From NCBI RefSeq assembly GCF_904846345.1, contig NZ_CAJHAJ010000002.1:512069-576068 (forward strand): a stretch of 64,000 bases of DNA, in the 5' to 3' direction. Each line of letters starts with the position of its first letter. Position 1 is the stretch's first letter. The notes below the pieces were generated by a model that saw nothing but the letters and a program-made list of their open reading frames with translations, made no database searches and was not told where the DNA came from. The position numbers and the translations under genes are program-made. Shown here piece after piece: positions 42,880-51,532 of the stretch. The stretch is from Psychrobacter maritimus (GTDB taxonomy: Bacteria; Pseudomonadota; Gammaproteobacteria; Pseudomonadales; Moraxellaceae).

Positions 42880-43779
42880 CTACGCTATTTGATAACGCTG
42901 CGCGATTGCCAGTATTTGCTCAACCACGTTATTTTGTTCACTCATCGGCAACTGCTCGGTGGTACCAATGATAGTAATGGCATATTCTAATGGCAAGTTA
43001 TCAAAAGATGATTGGTTATTAGCAGATAGCTTGTCATTGGCAGTGGACTGAATAGCAGCAGTGTTGGCTGATTGAGGCACAATCACTGGAATGGTAATGG
43101 CATTAATCCCCATCAGCATATCACCGGTCACCGTAGCATAGCCTTGGGTGCGAATCTTGGCTTGCATCTGGTTAAAGTGCTGCCATTTTTCTGCGATGAC
43201 TGCTTTATCCTCTATACGCCATTCCGCCTTCACCAATGGCTCGATAACGGCATCTGGCTGATAGCTGGCAAATAATTGCCCTGTCGCCGACGTTGTTAGC
43301 GGCATACGTGAACCGATACGAGTGATGATGCTGATAGGGCTATCTGGCTCAACCGATTGAATGATAATTGGACCTTCGCTAAACCATTTGGCAATTTGCA
43401 CCCCGCAGTGTAGCGTGTCTTTAATTTCATTGGCGATATGCGTCAATCGCTCCAAGATATTGTTTTGATTAAACCCAGTCTGCCCCAATGCTGCCAGTGC
43501 ATTAACGCGCACGCCCAGTCCATAACGACCATCACTCAGCTGCCGCGCATAATTTTTGCGAATAAGACTGACCAAATAACGATGACACTTAGCCGGATGC
43601 ATTTGCACATTTTGCGCAATATCCTTTAGCATCATAGGCTCGTTGTGATTGATTAGAACGTCTAATACTGACAATCCAATTTCAAGTGACTGCACGCCAC
43701 CTTGGTTTTTATTGCTAGTAGGATTGTCTGTTAGGTTTTCAGATGCGGGCATGTTTTGCTCAATCAGTGGCTTGTTCAA
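42880..43779 (-). CDS. IclR-family regulator, probably of tyrosine catabolism
   Basis: A 299-residue IclR regulator. The winged helix-turn-helix (about 28-90) has SLEIGLSVLDVLINHNEPMMLKDIAQNVQMHPAKCHRYLVSLIRKNYARQ; the effector domain follows with GVQIAKWFSEGPIIIQSV, PLTTSATGQLFAS and ATVTGDMLMGINAITIPV. A low-complexity insert rich in Asn, Ala and Ser (about 225-260) interrupts the effector domain. It is divergent from maiA (182 bp) and convergent with the VOC gene. IclR regulators of hmgA-fahA-maiA operons are known in Pseudomonas (HmgR), which supports the guess. Confidence 0.9.
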   Translation of the reverse strand: MNKPLIEQNMPASENLTDNPTSNKNQGGVQSLEIGLSVLDVLINHNEPMMLKDIAQNVQMHPAKCHRYLVSLIRKNYARQLSDGRYGLGVRVNALAALGQTGFNQNNILERLTHIANEIKDTLHCGVQIAKWFSEGPIIIQSVEPDSPISIITRIGSRMPLTTSATGQLFASYQPDAVIEPLVKAEWRIEDKAVIAEKWQHFNQMQAKIRTQGYATVTGDMLMGINAITIPVIVPQSANTAAIQSTANDKLSANNQSSFDNLPLEYAITIIGTTEQLPMSEQNNVVEQILAIAQRYQIA

Positions 43780-43961
43780 TTGATGGCTTACTCTATTAGT
43801 TATCTACGCTATTAATGTGTTATTTATGGAAATCTTATAACAGTACTACTTATAACAATACGACTTAACATTACTCATTTGGATTATATAACATAAGCAT
43901 GGTATCAATAATTATAACCACTTATGACACAAACAACCTACCATTATAAAGGGAATTGATA

Positions 43962-44603
43962 ATGATGAAGTTATATAGCTACTTTCGTAGCGGAACATCG
44001 CATCGTACTCGTATCGCGATGAATCTTAAAGGTTTAGCGTATGAGTATATCGCGGTTAACTTGGCAAAAGATCAGCAGCTTGAGTCAGCGTTCAAAGCCA
44101 TTAACCCACAAGGATTGGTGCCTGTATTGCAAGCAGATGATTTGCTGTTGTTTCAAAGCCCGGCTATTTTAGAGTGGTTAGAAGAGGTTTATCCTGAGAC
44201 GCCGCTATTACCTCAAGACGCTGCCGGTCGTATGCAGGTACGTGCGCTAAGCGCCATGATTGGCTGTGATATCCATCCTATTAACAATCGCCGTATTTTG
44301 CAATATCTGCGCAATGAGCTATCGGTAGACGAGGAAGCTGTTATTAAGTGGTGTAATCGCTGGATAAGTGAGGGTTTTGCAGCGTTAGAAAAACGCTTAG
44401 CACAAGATAAAGCTCGTGGGAAATTCTGCTACGGCGATAACCCTACTTTTGCAGATTGCTATTTGATTCCGCAAGTCTCATCGGCACGGCGCTTTAAAGT
44501 AGACTTAAGTATTTATCCCAATATCGCCGAGATTGACGCACATTGTCGCACACTAAAAGCCTTTGCTGACGCCGATCCCATGGCTCAACCTGATGCAACC
44601 TGA
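43962..44603 (+). CDS. maiA: Maleylacetoacetate isomerase (zeta-class glutathione transferase)
   Basis: 213 residues from ATG 43962 (or 212 from 43965); a TTG six bases earlier is unlikely because AAGGGA fits the ATG. The N-terminal thioredoxin-like domain has LYSYFRSGTSHRTRIAMNLKGL, with NPQGLVPVLQADD and LFQSPAILEWLEEVYPETPLLP; the helical domain ends in ADCYLIPQVSSARRFKVDLS. It isomerises maleylacetoacetate to fumarylacetoacetate with glutathione. Divergent from the IclR gene. The stop codon is inside a 10-bp tandem repeat. Confidence 0.95.
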   Translation: MMKLYSYFRSGTSHRTRIAMNLKGLAYEYIAVNLAKDQQLESAFKAINPQGLVPVLQADDLLLFQSPAILEWLEEVYPETPLLPQDAAGRMQVRALSAMIGCDIHPINNRRILQYLRNELSVDEEAVIKWCNRWISEGFAALEKRLAQDKARGKFCYGDNPTFADCYLIPQVSSARRFKVDLSIYPNIAEIDAHCRTLKAFADADPMAQPDAT

Positions 44604-44617
44604 TGCAACCTGATGCA
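44589..44617. repeat. 10-bp tandem repeat across the maiA stop codon
   Basis: CCTGATGCAA at 44589-44598 and 44599-44608, with a nine-base third copy at 44609-44617. The maiA stop TGA is at 44601-44603, in the second copy. Confidence 0.95.
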
Positions 44618-44640
44618 CTAAGCGCTTACTGTTGACAAAA

Positions 44641-44670
44641 AAATAGCCTCTAAATATGAGGCTATTTTAT
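44641..44670. terminator. Bidirectional terminator between maiA and the small unknown gene
   Basis: AAATAGCCTC (44641-44650) pairs with GAGGCTATTT (44658-44667). A and T runs on both sides let it serve the convergent genes. Confidence 0.8.
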
Positions 44671-44698
44671 ATAGGTGATTTACTACTTATCATGCTAC

Positions 44699-44944
44699 TC
44701 AAACGTTCACCTCACACTGCGTGATTGCACTTATCTTGACTGGCACTGCATATGCCCAAGGTGTGCCGCAGCTACAATAAAAGTAGCCATCTTTAAATGA
44801 TACGATATAGGCGGTAAAATCATTACCATCATGATCCATCATCGCTTGTTCATCACTTTCATCATCAACCGCACACCATATTGGTTTATCACTACGTTTA
44901 AGTAATGCGCGGGTCAAATCGCTCCCTGTTAACTCACCATTCAT
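44699..44944 (-). CDS. Small protein of unknown function (81 residues)
   Basis: I do not recognise this protein. It reads GELTGSDLTRALLKRSDKPIWCAVDDESDEQAM, then IVSFKDGYFYCSCGTPWAYAVPVKI. A Cys-x-Cys-Gly pair may bind a metal. The regular hydrophobic pattern, family-like codon use and the shared terminator with maiA support a real gene. It is alone on its strand, convergent with maiA; the ATG at 44944 is preceded by GGAG. Confidence 0.6.
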   Translation of the reverse strand: MNGELTGSDLTRALLKRSDKPIWCAVDDESDEQAMMDHDGNDFTAYIVSFKDGYFYCSCGTPWAYAVPVKISAITQCEVNV

Positions 44945-45369
44945 ATCCAGCTCCCTAACTTTCCTGTACTATCAGTAAAAACCAGTGCTTTTCTGCTAAT
45001 ACCTTGCATCATTGCTCGTTCCATGAGCATGACATGAGCTATACAAACATCCATTTCTGCTGAAAAATAAAATCATCAAGTTGTATTCTATTTAACAGCT
45101 ACTAACCTCTTTGGATACTTTATTGTAAAACAATAGCAGCAAAACTGTAACATCGAAAGTACTTCTTGCCGATAAACGGTAGGAATATTCGGATAAACGT
45201 TAAATGAAGCTGATTAATTTTGCCAAATATCCCATTGATAACGCCTACTATCGTGCTTAGCGCTAGCTGCTCGCCTTATTTTAACAATAGTATCCATCTC
45301 CTTATAAGCGATTTTATACCCAATAACAGAGACTAAAATTAAGAAGCCAAATCAGGTAAAATAGTGGTT
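44945..45369. other. Intergenic, 425 bp, divergent promoters
   Basis: Between the small unknown gene and dinB. I see no tRNA, repeat or good terminator and no LexA box that I would defend for dinB. Confidence 0.4.
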
Positions 45370-46455
45370 ATGACTGCTCTTATCACACCCAGCCCTCGCA
45401 AGATTATTCACATTGACATGGATGCTTTTTATGCCAGTGTAGAACAGCGCGATTTTCCTGAGCTACGCGGCAAGCCTTTAGTCGTCGGTGGTGACCCCAA
45501 TGGTCGCGGAGTGGTTGCAGCTGCCAGTTATGAGGTGCGTAAGTTTGGCGTACGCTCCGCCATGTCGTGTTATGAAGCTCGTAAACGTTGCCCCGACGTC
45601 ATATTTGTCAGGCCACGCTTTGATGTCTATCGCGCGGTCAGTCAAGATATTCGCCGCATTATGCACAGTTTGACGCCGCAGGTTGAGCCATTATCGTTGG
45701 ATGAGGCCTATCTTGATGTGACAGGATTAAGCGTACATCACGGCTCAGCCACACTAATGGCAAATTGGCTACGGGCGCAAATTTTAGAGCATACAGGACT
45801 CAATGCCTCTGCGGGCGTGTCCTTTAATAAAATGCTCGCCAAGATTGCCTCTGATATTAATAAACCCAATGGCACGGCGGTAATTACGCCAGCGGATGCT
45901 GAGGCGTTTATTAGCACATTGCCTATTGAGCGTTTCCATGGGATTGGCAAAGCAACAGCGAAACGCTTGCATGCGATGGGTATCAGTAAGGGTGCTGACC
46001 TACGGCTCACCCCTGCTGCCGTTCTAGTCAATGAATTTGGTAAACGTGGACAGTTTTATCATGACATCGCCCATGGCCGTGACGAACGCCCCGTTAAATC
46101 GCAGCGTACGCACAAGTCGGTTGGTTCTGAGACCACTTTTAGGGACAATTTAAGTCATGATGATGAGCTACGCCTACAAATCTATGAGCAAAATGCCGAT
46201 GCTTTTGAGCAGCTACATAAAAAGCAGCTCGTCGCCTATACCATTACCCTTAAAATCAAATACGCCGATTTTACCCAAGTCACGCGTTCGCACACCTTAT
46301 CCACGGCTTTTGATAGCGCCGAATCTGCCCATTACTGGCTTGATAAGCTATTTTTAGATATTCCACGTCTGCTGCCTATCCGGCTTGTCGGTGTGACTTT
46401 TTCTTCGTTAACGCCTGCCACGCAAATACTGCCGCAGCTAAATTTATTTGAATAA
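45370..46455 (+). CDS. dinB: DNA polymerase IV (Y family)
   Basis: From ATG 45370 the protein is 361 residues (a GTG two codons earlier is the alternative). The catalytic motifs are IIHIDMDAFYASVEQRD (first Asp) and SLDEAYLDVT (Asp-Glu), with ASYEVRKFGVRSAM and GIGKATAKRLHAMGI (helix-hairpin-helix). The little-finger domain follows, and the end QILPQLNLF resembles a beta-clamp-binding tail (QxxLxLF). It performs translesion synthesis. The gene stands alone. Confidence 0.95.
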   Translation: MTALITPSPRKIIHIDMDAFYASVEQRDFPELRGKPLVVGGDPNGRGVVAAASYEVRKFGVRSAMSCYEARKRCPDVIFVRPRFDVYRAVSQDIRRIMHSLTPQVEPLSLDEAYLDVTGLSVHHGSATLMANWLRAQILEHTGLNASAGVSFNKMLAKIASDINKPNGTAVITPADAEAFISTLPIERFHGIGKATAKRLHAMGISKGADLRLTPAAVLVNEFGKRGQFYHDIAHGRDERPVKSQRTHKSVGSETTFRDNLSHDDELRLQIYEQNADAFEQLHKKQLVAYTITLKIKYADFTQVTRSHTLSTAFDSAESAHYWLDKLFLDIPRLLPIRLVGVTFSSLTPATQILPQLNLFE

Positions 46456-46643
46456 GTCATTAAATCTTTGCAAACAAAGCTAGTGGAAATAAAGCCATAA
46501 CTTTGTCATATCTTAAGTTTTTGCTTAGGCTATTTTATTTGCCATTCATCATTTATGAACGGCTGATGCTTAGGAAACCGTTCTTTCATATCCGCATTTC
46601 TGCTACAATTGCCTCGAAACTTCTATCTATTGAAAGACCGACT

Positions 46644-47918
46644 ATGACTGACTCTCAACCTATAAGCCCAGATATTAACCTCACTGATACGACCAATAAC
46701 AATACCGACAAAAACTTCAACAACAGTACTGATAAAAACCTAAATAACGATATTAATAAGAACGATGACGTTTTGGACTATCTTAGCGTTGACGATTACG
46801 ATTATGAGCTGCCAGACAGCTTAATCGCTCGTTACCCATTGGCGCAGCGTTCGGCATCAAAGTTGCTATATGTAGCTAAAAACAATCAAGAAAATACTGA
46901 CAGTCAGATTTTAGACAAACAGTTTTTTGAGCTGCCCGACCTGCTAAACACGGGCGACCTAATCGTCTTTAACGACACCAAAGTCATGAAAGCGCGCTTG
47001 TTTGGGCAAAAAGATACGGGCGGTAAGATAGAGGTGCTGATTGAGCGTTTAGTTGAGCTATCAGATTTAGATGGCGCGACCTTACATTTACAAACGACAG
47101 ACGGTGCAACCGTTAGCCAAGAGCATATTGCCCTTTGTCATGTTAAAGCCAGTAAAGCACCCAAACTTGGGCAACGATTGCAGATTGCCGACGGTCATAT
47201 GCAGGCTGTGATGATTGGTCGCCAAGATAACTTATTTATTTTAGCTTTTGAGGCGTCTATTCTGCCTGATTTAGAGCGTTATGGTGAGCTGCCTATTCCG
47301 CCCTACTTTGAGCGCCACGCCGATGAGACTGACAATACCCGTTATCAGACGGTTTTTCATGACCCCGCCAAACTTGCCAGCGTCGCAGCACCGACCGCCA
47401 GTTTACATTTTGATGAGCTCGTGTTAGATAAGCTTGCCGCCAAAGGTATTAATACTGCTTTTGTCACCTTGCATGTTGGTGCTGGTACGTTTGCCCCGGT
47501 AAAAACAGACAACTTGCTCAATCACACCATGCATAGCGAATATGCTCACCTGCCCCAAACTACCGCTGACCTCATTAATCAAACGCATGCCAATGGTAAG
47601 CAAGTGATTGCGATTGGTACAACGGTCACACGAGTGCTTGAGACTGCGTATCAAAAAACAGCGGTCAATGGTCAAGCGCTTTCTAGCTGGGCGGGTGATA
47701 CCGATATCTTTATTTATCCCGGGTTTAAGTTTGGTGTTATAGACAAACTGTTTACTAATTTTCATCTGCCAAAGTCTACGTTGCTGATGTTAGTCTCTGC
47801 ATTTGCAGGCAAAGCGGCCATCGAACAAGCCTATCAACATGCTATTAATACCCAATATCGCTTTTTTAGCTATGGTGATGCCATGCTGCTTGATAAAAAG
47901 ATTCAGTTGCAAGAATAA
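46644..47918 (+). CDS. queA: tRNA preQ1 ribosyltransferase-isomerase QueA with Asn-rich N-terminus
   Basis: The frame opens at 46503, but ATG 46644 (MTDSQPIS) is the likely start, giving 424 residues. The conserved QueA sequence begins only at about residue 45 ([24 protein letters not shown]) with [57 protein letters not shown] and [21 protein letters not shown]-type motifs. It transfers the ribosyl of SAM to 7-aminomethyl-7-deazaguanine in tRNA, making epoxyqueuosine. The Asn/Thr/Asp/Lys-rich extension (about 12-42, [15 protein letters not shown]) is not in E. coli QueA (356 residues). The start codon choice is uncertain because a second start nearer the conserved part is absent. Confidence 0.93.
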   Translation: [424 protein letters not shown]

Positions 47919-48029
47919 ACATTAAGCAAACAATTAATGCATTGTTCACAACAGCGGTGAAATAAACTGGTAAACTAAACAGTATTTTGTTATAACAACA
48001 CAGATAACTCTCACTCTAAAGGGCTGCAC

Positions 48030-49691
48030 ATGTCTTGTCACTTATCTCATCGCTTGACTACTGTACATCGCTCAGTATCAATGGCGCTGCTTTATTCAGT
48101 CGGCTATGCAGCTTTTATGTCTCATGCCCAAGCTGCCACCATTGGCAAGACAGTCATTACCTCAGCGCAGCATGAACCTTTAGCTGCCAGTATTACGGTC
48201 ACTGATATTAAGACCGCTGATTTTTCGGCAAGTTTGGCGAACTCTACTATTTATCAGCAAATGGGCTTGACGCCAACTGACTCAATGACCGTCCGTTTCC
48301 AACCGACGTCAGCCACCAGTGGACACGTTCTTATCACAACGACCAAACCTGTCTCCAAACCTTTTGCAGATGTAGTGCTGTCTATTAATGATGGTACTCA
48401 GCGCAATGTTATTCCTAAAACATTACTGATGCCTCTAAATAACAGCTTGCCGATTACCCCTACTCAAAATATCGTTACAGGCGCAAAAAAGCCGAACTTA
48501 CCTGAGGTTTCTACCACGAATGCGCAACCGTTAATTGTTAAAAAGGGTACGCCGCCACCATTATTATTGGCACCTACAGCCGTTACCACGCCTGCCACGC
48601 AAAGTACGACTACGGTATATTCTCCTAATAGCTTAGAGAATAGTCGCTTAGATAATGAGCGTTTGAATAATGATACTGATAAGCAGAGCAATCCTACGAT
48701 GACAGCTGTCAATCATGCTAATAATCATGCAACAGGAAATCTAGATGGCAGTGCATCTGCTACTGGGCTTACGGATAATCAATTTGATATCTTGAATATC
48801 CAGATTACCCGTCAGATACAGCCTAACGTTTCAAACAATACTAGCAATGCAAATAACACAAATATGATGGCTGCCACGCCAACACCTGTTAACCCTTTGC
48901 CAACTGCTAAAAACAGTTCAGATGGTGCAGATCTCTATAGCACTACCCCATCTACCCAGATTGCTTCACAGCAAACCCTATCCTCTGGAAATCTATCTAC
49001 GCTAGGTTCCAATGATAAAGGCGCTAGTATAGCTTCTGCTAATAATGACACGAGCTCTGAGTTTAACTATACAGTACAGCGTAACGATAACTTATGGATC
49101 ATTGCCCAGCAAATCGCAGAGAAAAACAATCTTGATGTACAAACCGTCATGAACGAGATTCAAACACAAAACCCGAATGCCTTTATCAATAAAAACGCGG
49201 ATCAGCTAAAAGCCGATGCTCAGTTAAGTTTACCCAAGTATGATGTCGTGCCATCTCAAAAAAAGCTACAGGCCGCTATCAGCGAGCAAAGAAAGCCTAA
49301 TAGAAAAGCAAATACACCCATAGTTAAAAAACCTGCTGCACCGAAAGCTGCCTCTAAAATAAAAACTGAGAGTGCTAAAGCGACAAAGCGTACTGAGAAG
49401 CCGGTTATAAAGAAAACACAAACCCTGCCAACCGCTCAGTTTTCTGTTCTCGCTCCTGGCCATGATGGTAGCGCAGATGGCACTAAAACTAAGGCAGGTA
49501 TGGCAACGGGCAACGGGCTTAGCACAGATGTATTAGATATTCTTAAATCATCGCGACAAAGTACCGCCGACCAAGCTCAACGTTTATCAAAGACCAACAG
49601 CATGCTTGGCAGTTATACTAAAAAACTGCAATTACAAAACCAAAAACTGGCGGAGCTACAAGCTCGTCTCGAAAAACTACGCAATCAATAA
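48030..49691 (+). CDS. fimV: FimV-like protein, N-terminal half with LysM domain
   Basis: A 553-residue protein with a signal peptide (cleavage near AQA/ATIGK) and a FimV N-terminal domain (PLAASITVTDIKTADFSASLANSTIYQQMGL, about 40-135). A long Ser/Thr/Asn-rich region follows, then a LysM domain (about 350-405: YTVQRNDNLWIIAQQIAEKNN) and a coiled coil at the end (SMLGSYTKKLQLQNQKLAELQARLEKLRNQ). In FimV/HubP proteins this coiled coil precedes a membrane helix. The frame ends in TAA at 49689-49691, and the next frame-matched gene carries the missing helix and C-terminal part. It should organise polar type IV pilus function. Confidence 0.8.
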   Translation: MSCHLSHRLTTVHRSVSMALLYSVGYAAFMSHAQAATIGKTVITSAQHEPLAASITVTDIKTADFSASLANSTIYQQMGLTPTDSMTVRFQPTSATSGHVLITTTKPVSKPFADVVLSINDGTQRNVIPKTLLMPLNNSLPITPTQNIVTGAKKPNLPEVSTTNAQPLIVKKGTPPPLLLAPTAVTTPATQSTTTVYSPNSLENSRLDNERLNNDTDKQSNPTMTAVNHANNHATGNLDGSASATGLTDNQFDILNIQITRQIQPNVSNNTSNANNTNMMAATPTPVNPLPTAKNSSDGADLYSTTPSTQIASQQTLSSGNLSTLGSNDKGASIASANNDTSSEFNYTVQRNDNLWIIAQQIAEKNNLDVQTVMNEIQTQNPNAFINKNADQLKADAQLSLPKYDVVPSQKKLQAAISEQRKPNRKANTPIVKKPAAPKAASKIKTESAKATKRTEKPVIKKTQTLPTAQFSVLAPGHDGSADGTKTKAGMATGNGLSTDVLDILKSSRQSTADQAQRLSKTNSMLGSYTKKLQLQNQKLAELQARLEKLRNQ

Positions 49692-49742
49692 TTGCCTAAC
49701 CGATCAATGCACTATGCTGTGATCGTGGGCGCAGGAGTAACT

Positions 49743-51347
49743 ATGGACAATATGCTATATATTATCGCCGGATTGGTATTTATTGTACTAATAGCGGTTT
49801 TGGTCGTGCGTAAAAATAAAGCACAAAAACCATCAGGGCAACCAATTGTAAAGGCAGGAAAAACTGCGCTTAAAGAAGCACCTAGTGAAGCCGACAGCAC
49901 TAATGACAAAAAATTTAATCCTATTGAGATTGCGCAACGTTTTATGGATCAGCAGCGCTATGACAAAGCCATTGAAACGCTCAATCGCGGTCTTATTGAA
50001 AAACCTAATGATAGCCAATTATCTCTTAAGCTGCTTGCGATATATGCCACGATAGATCAATCTGATAACTTTAATAAAGTCTATGACTCTATTAAAACTC
50101 ATGCTGATGCAAAAAGTATCGCTCAAGCAGATGAATTAAAAGCATTACTGACTGAAGAACAAAATCAAGCAGCCAAACATGCTCTACCAGCTGAAAATGA
50201 CCAAGATGCGGGTTTTGAGAGTATCGATTTTGATATCCCTGCGGACAAAGTCGACAGTCAAAACGCCATTATTGATAACCATCTTGATGATGATGCGGTT
50301 CAACCTACTGCCTATAGAAACGACTTAGCAGACAGCTCTGACACCACTTTAGCTACTTCTCATGATTTCGATAATATCGAGCAAGATTTTGACCTGAGCC
50401 TGAATGACTTAGAAAACGATATTAACGAGCCCGCCGCTACTAGCATGACACCGGTCACTGAGCTAGATATCGCTGATGCTGAAATTTTATCTGCTTCAGC
50501 TGTTATAAGCAAAAATGATAATAGTGGCGATAGTAACGCCAGTGACTCCGATTTTGATTTTAATTTCGACTTAGCAGAGCCACAAGATATCTCTACGCAA
50601 GCGCCTACTACCACTCTATCTAATGATACGTCTAATAATACTACATTAGATGACAATGAAGACTTTGTCTTAGATTTGGCAGATTTAGAAATTGAAGCTA
50701 GCGATGATAACGTTTATGCTGATGTTGATGAAGTCACTACAGAAGCAACTCAACTAGAGCAGGAAGACCTTACTTTATCTCTCGATAATGTTGATAATAT
50801 CAATGATATTGATACTTTCAATGCACCAGTTGAAGCAGAGACGGAAATACAACCATCAAGTGAAACGCCTATTCTTATTGAAGACAATTTTGATGACTTT
50901 ACTTTTGAAGACAATGCAGCGCAGGAAATAAATGAAGTCCCTCATGAGACAGCAGCTCATGAGACAGTAGCTTATAACACTGCACCAACGACTGTTACGT
51001 TCGATGAAAACACCCTGATTGATGATGATTTTGACTTTGATTCTTTAACAAGTGCTCCAACAGCGACGACGCCAGTTGAGCTTGCAAGCGAAGTTGAAAA
51101 CAATGTTGATAGCGGAGTTACTGCTGAGACTGAGGTTGAAACTGCCGAAGACTTCTCATCACGCTTTGCAGCTGACTTTGATTTCGTCAAAACGTTAGAC
51201 AGCAATCAAGTCACCTTAGACTTAGCCGGTCAGTATGTACAGCTGGGTGAATATGATAGTGCTAAACGCTTACTCAATGAAGTCATAAGCCAAGGTACGA
51301 GCGAGCAACAAAGCCTAGCGCAAACTCTACTAGATCGCACTGCATAA
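49743..51347 (+). CDS. FimV-like protein, C-terminal half with membrane helix and TPR-like end
   Basis: 534 residues from ATG 49743, which has AGGAGTAACT in front. The protein begins with one membrane helix (NMLYIIAGLVFIVLIAVLVV), then a TPR-like unit (PIEIAQRFMDQQRYDKAIETLNRGLIEKPNDSQLSLKLLAIYA), a long Asp/Glu-rich central region (about 150-470), and a FimV-type end (VTLDLAGQYVQLGEYDSAKRLLNEVISQGTSEQQSLAQTLLDR). It shares the reading frame of the preceding gene: removing the single stop at 49689-49691 would give one protein of about 1100 residues, which is the usual FimV arrangement. Either a fission with its own start site or a nonsense mutation. Confidence 0.82.
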   Translation: MDNMLYIIAGLVFIVLIAVLVVRKNKAQKPSGQPIVKAGKTALKEAPSEADSTNDKKFNPIEIAQRFMDQQRYDKAIETLNRGLIEKPNDSQLSLKLLAIYATIDQSDNFNKVYDSIKTHADAKSIAQADELKALLTEEQNQAAKHALPAENDQDAGFESIDFDIPADKVDSQNAIIDNHLDDDAVQPTAYRNDLADSSDTTLATSHDFDNIEQDFDLSLNDLENDINEPAATSMTPVTELDIADAEILSASAVISKNDNSGDSNASDSDFDFNFDLAEPQDISTQAPTTTLSNDTSNNTTLDDNEDFVLDLADLEIEASDDNVYADVDEVTTEATQLEQEDLTLSLDNVDNINDIDTFNAPVEAETEIQPSSETPILIEDNFDDFTFEDNAAQEINEVPHETAAHETVAYNTAPTTVTFDENTLIDDDFDFDSLTSAPTATTPVELASEVENNVDSGVTAETEVETAEDFSSRFAADFDFVKTLDSNQVTLDLAGQYVQLGEYDSAKRLLNEVISQGTSEQQSLAQTLLDRTA

Positions 51348-51365
51348 CAAGTAGCACCTTCTCTT

Positions 51366-51410
51366 ATCAGTAAGTATTCTACTATCCTAAGAATACTTGC
51401 TGATTTTTTT
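51366..51410 (+). terminator. Terminator of the fimV locus
   Basis: ATCAGTAAGTATTC (51366-51379) pairs with GAATACTTGCTGAT (51391-51404), followed by seven T. Confidence 0.88.
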
Positions 51411-51532
51411 TGCATTTAAGCTTGATACTCTCTATTATTATTCACTCTATCATTACTCATTATTTTTGCTAGAACGCGCCCTAAAACTTAGCGGCGCTTT
51501 CTGCTCTCATTTCTCTTCACTGTGCTAATACT

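Noticed and set aside
46503..46643. QueA starting at 46503
   Set aside because: The 47 residues are hydrophobic and basic, unlike QueA, and precede the ATG that begins a soluble N-terminus.
49692..49742. The FimV C-terminal half starting at TTG 49692
   Set aside because: The strong AGGAG and ATG at 49743 fit a real start; the TTG directly follows the stop codon and has no binding site.
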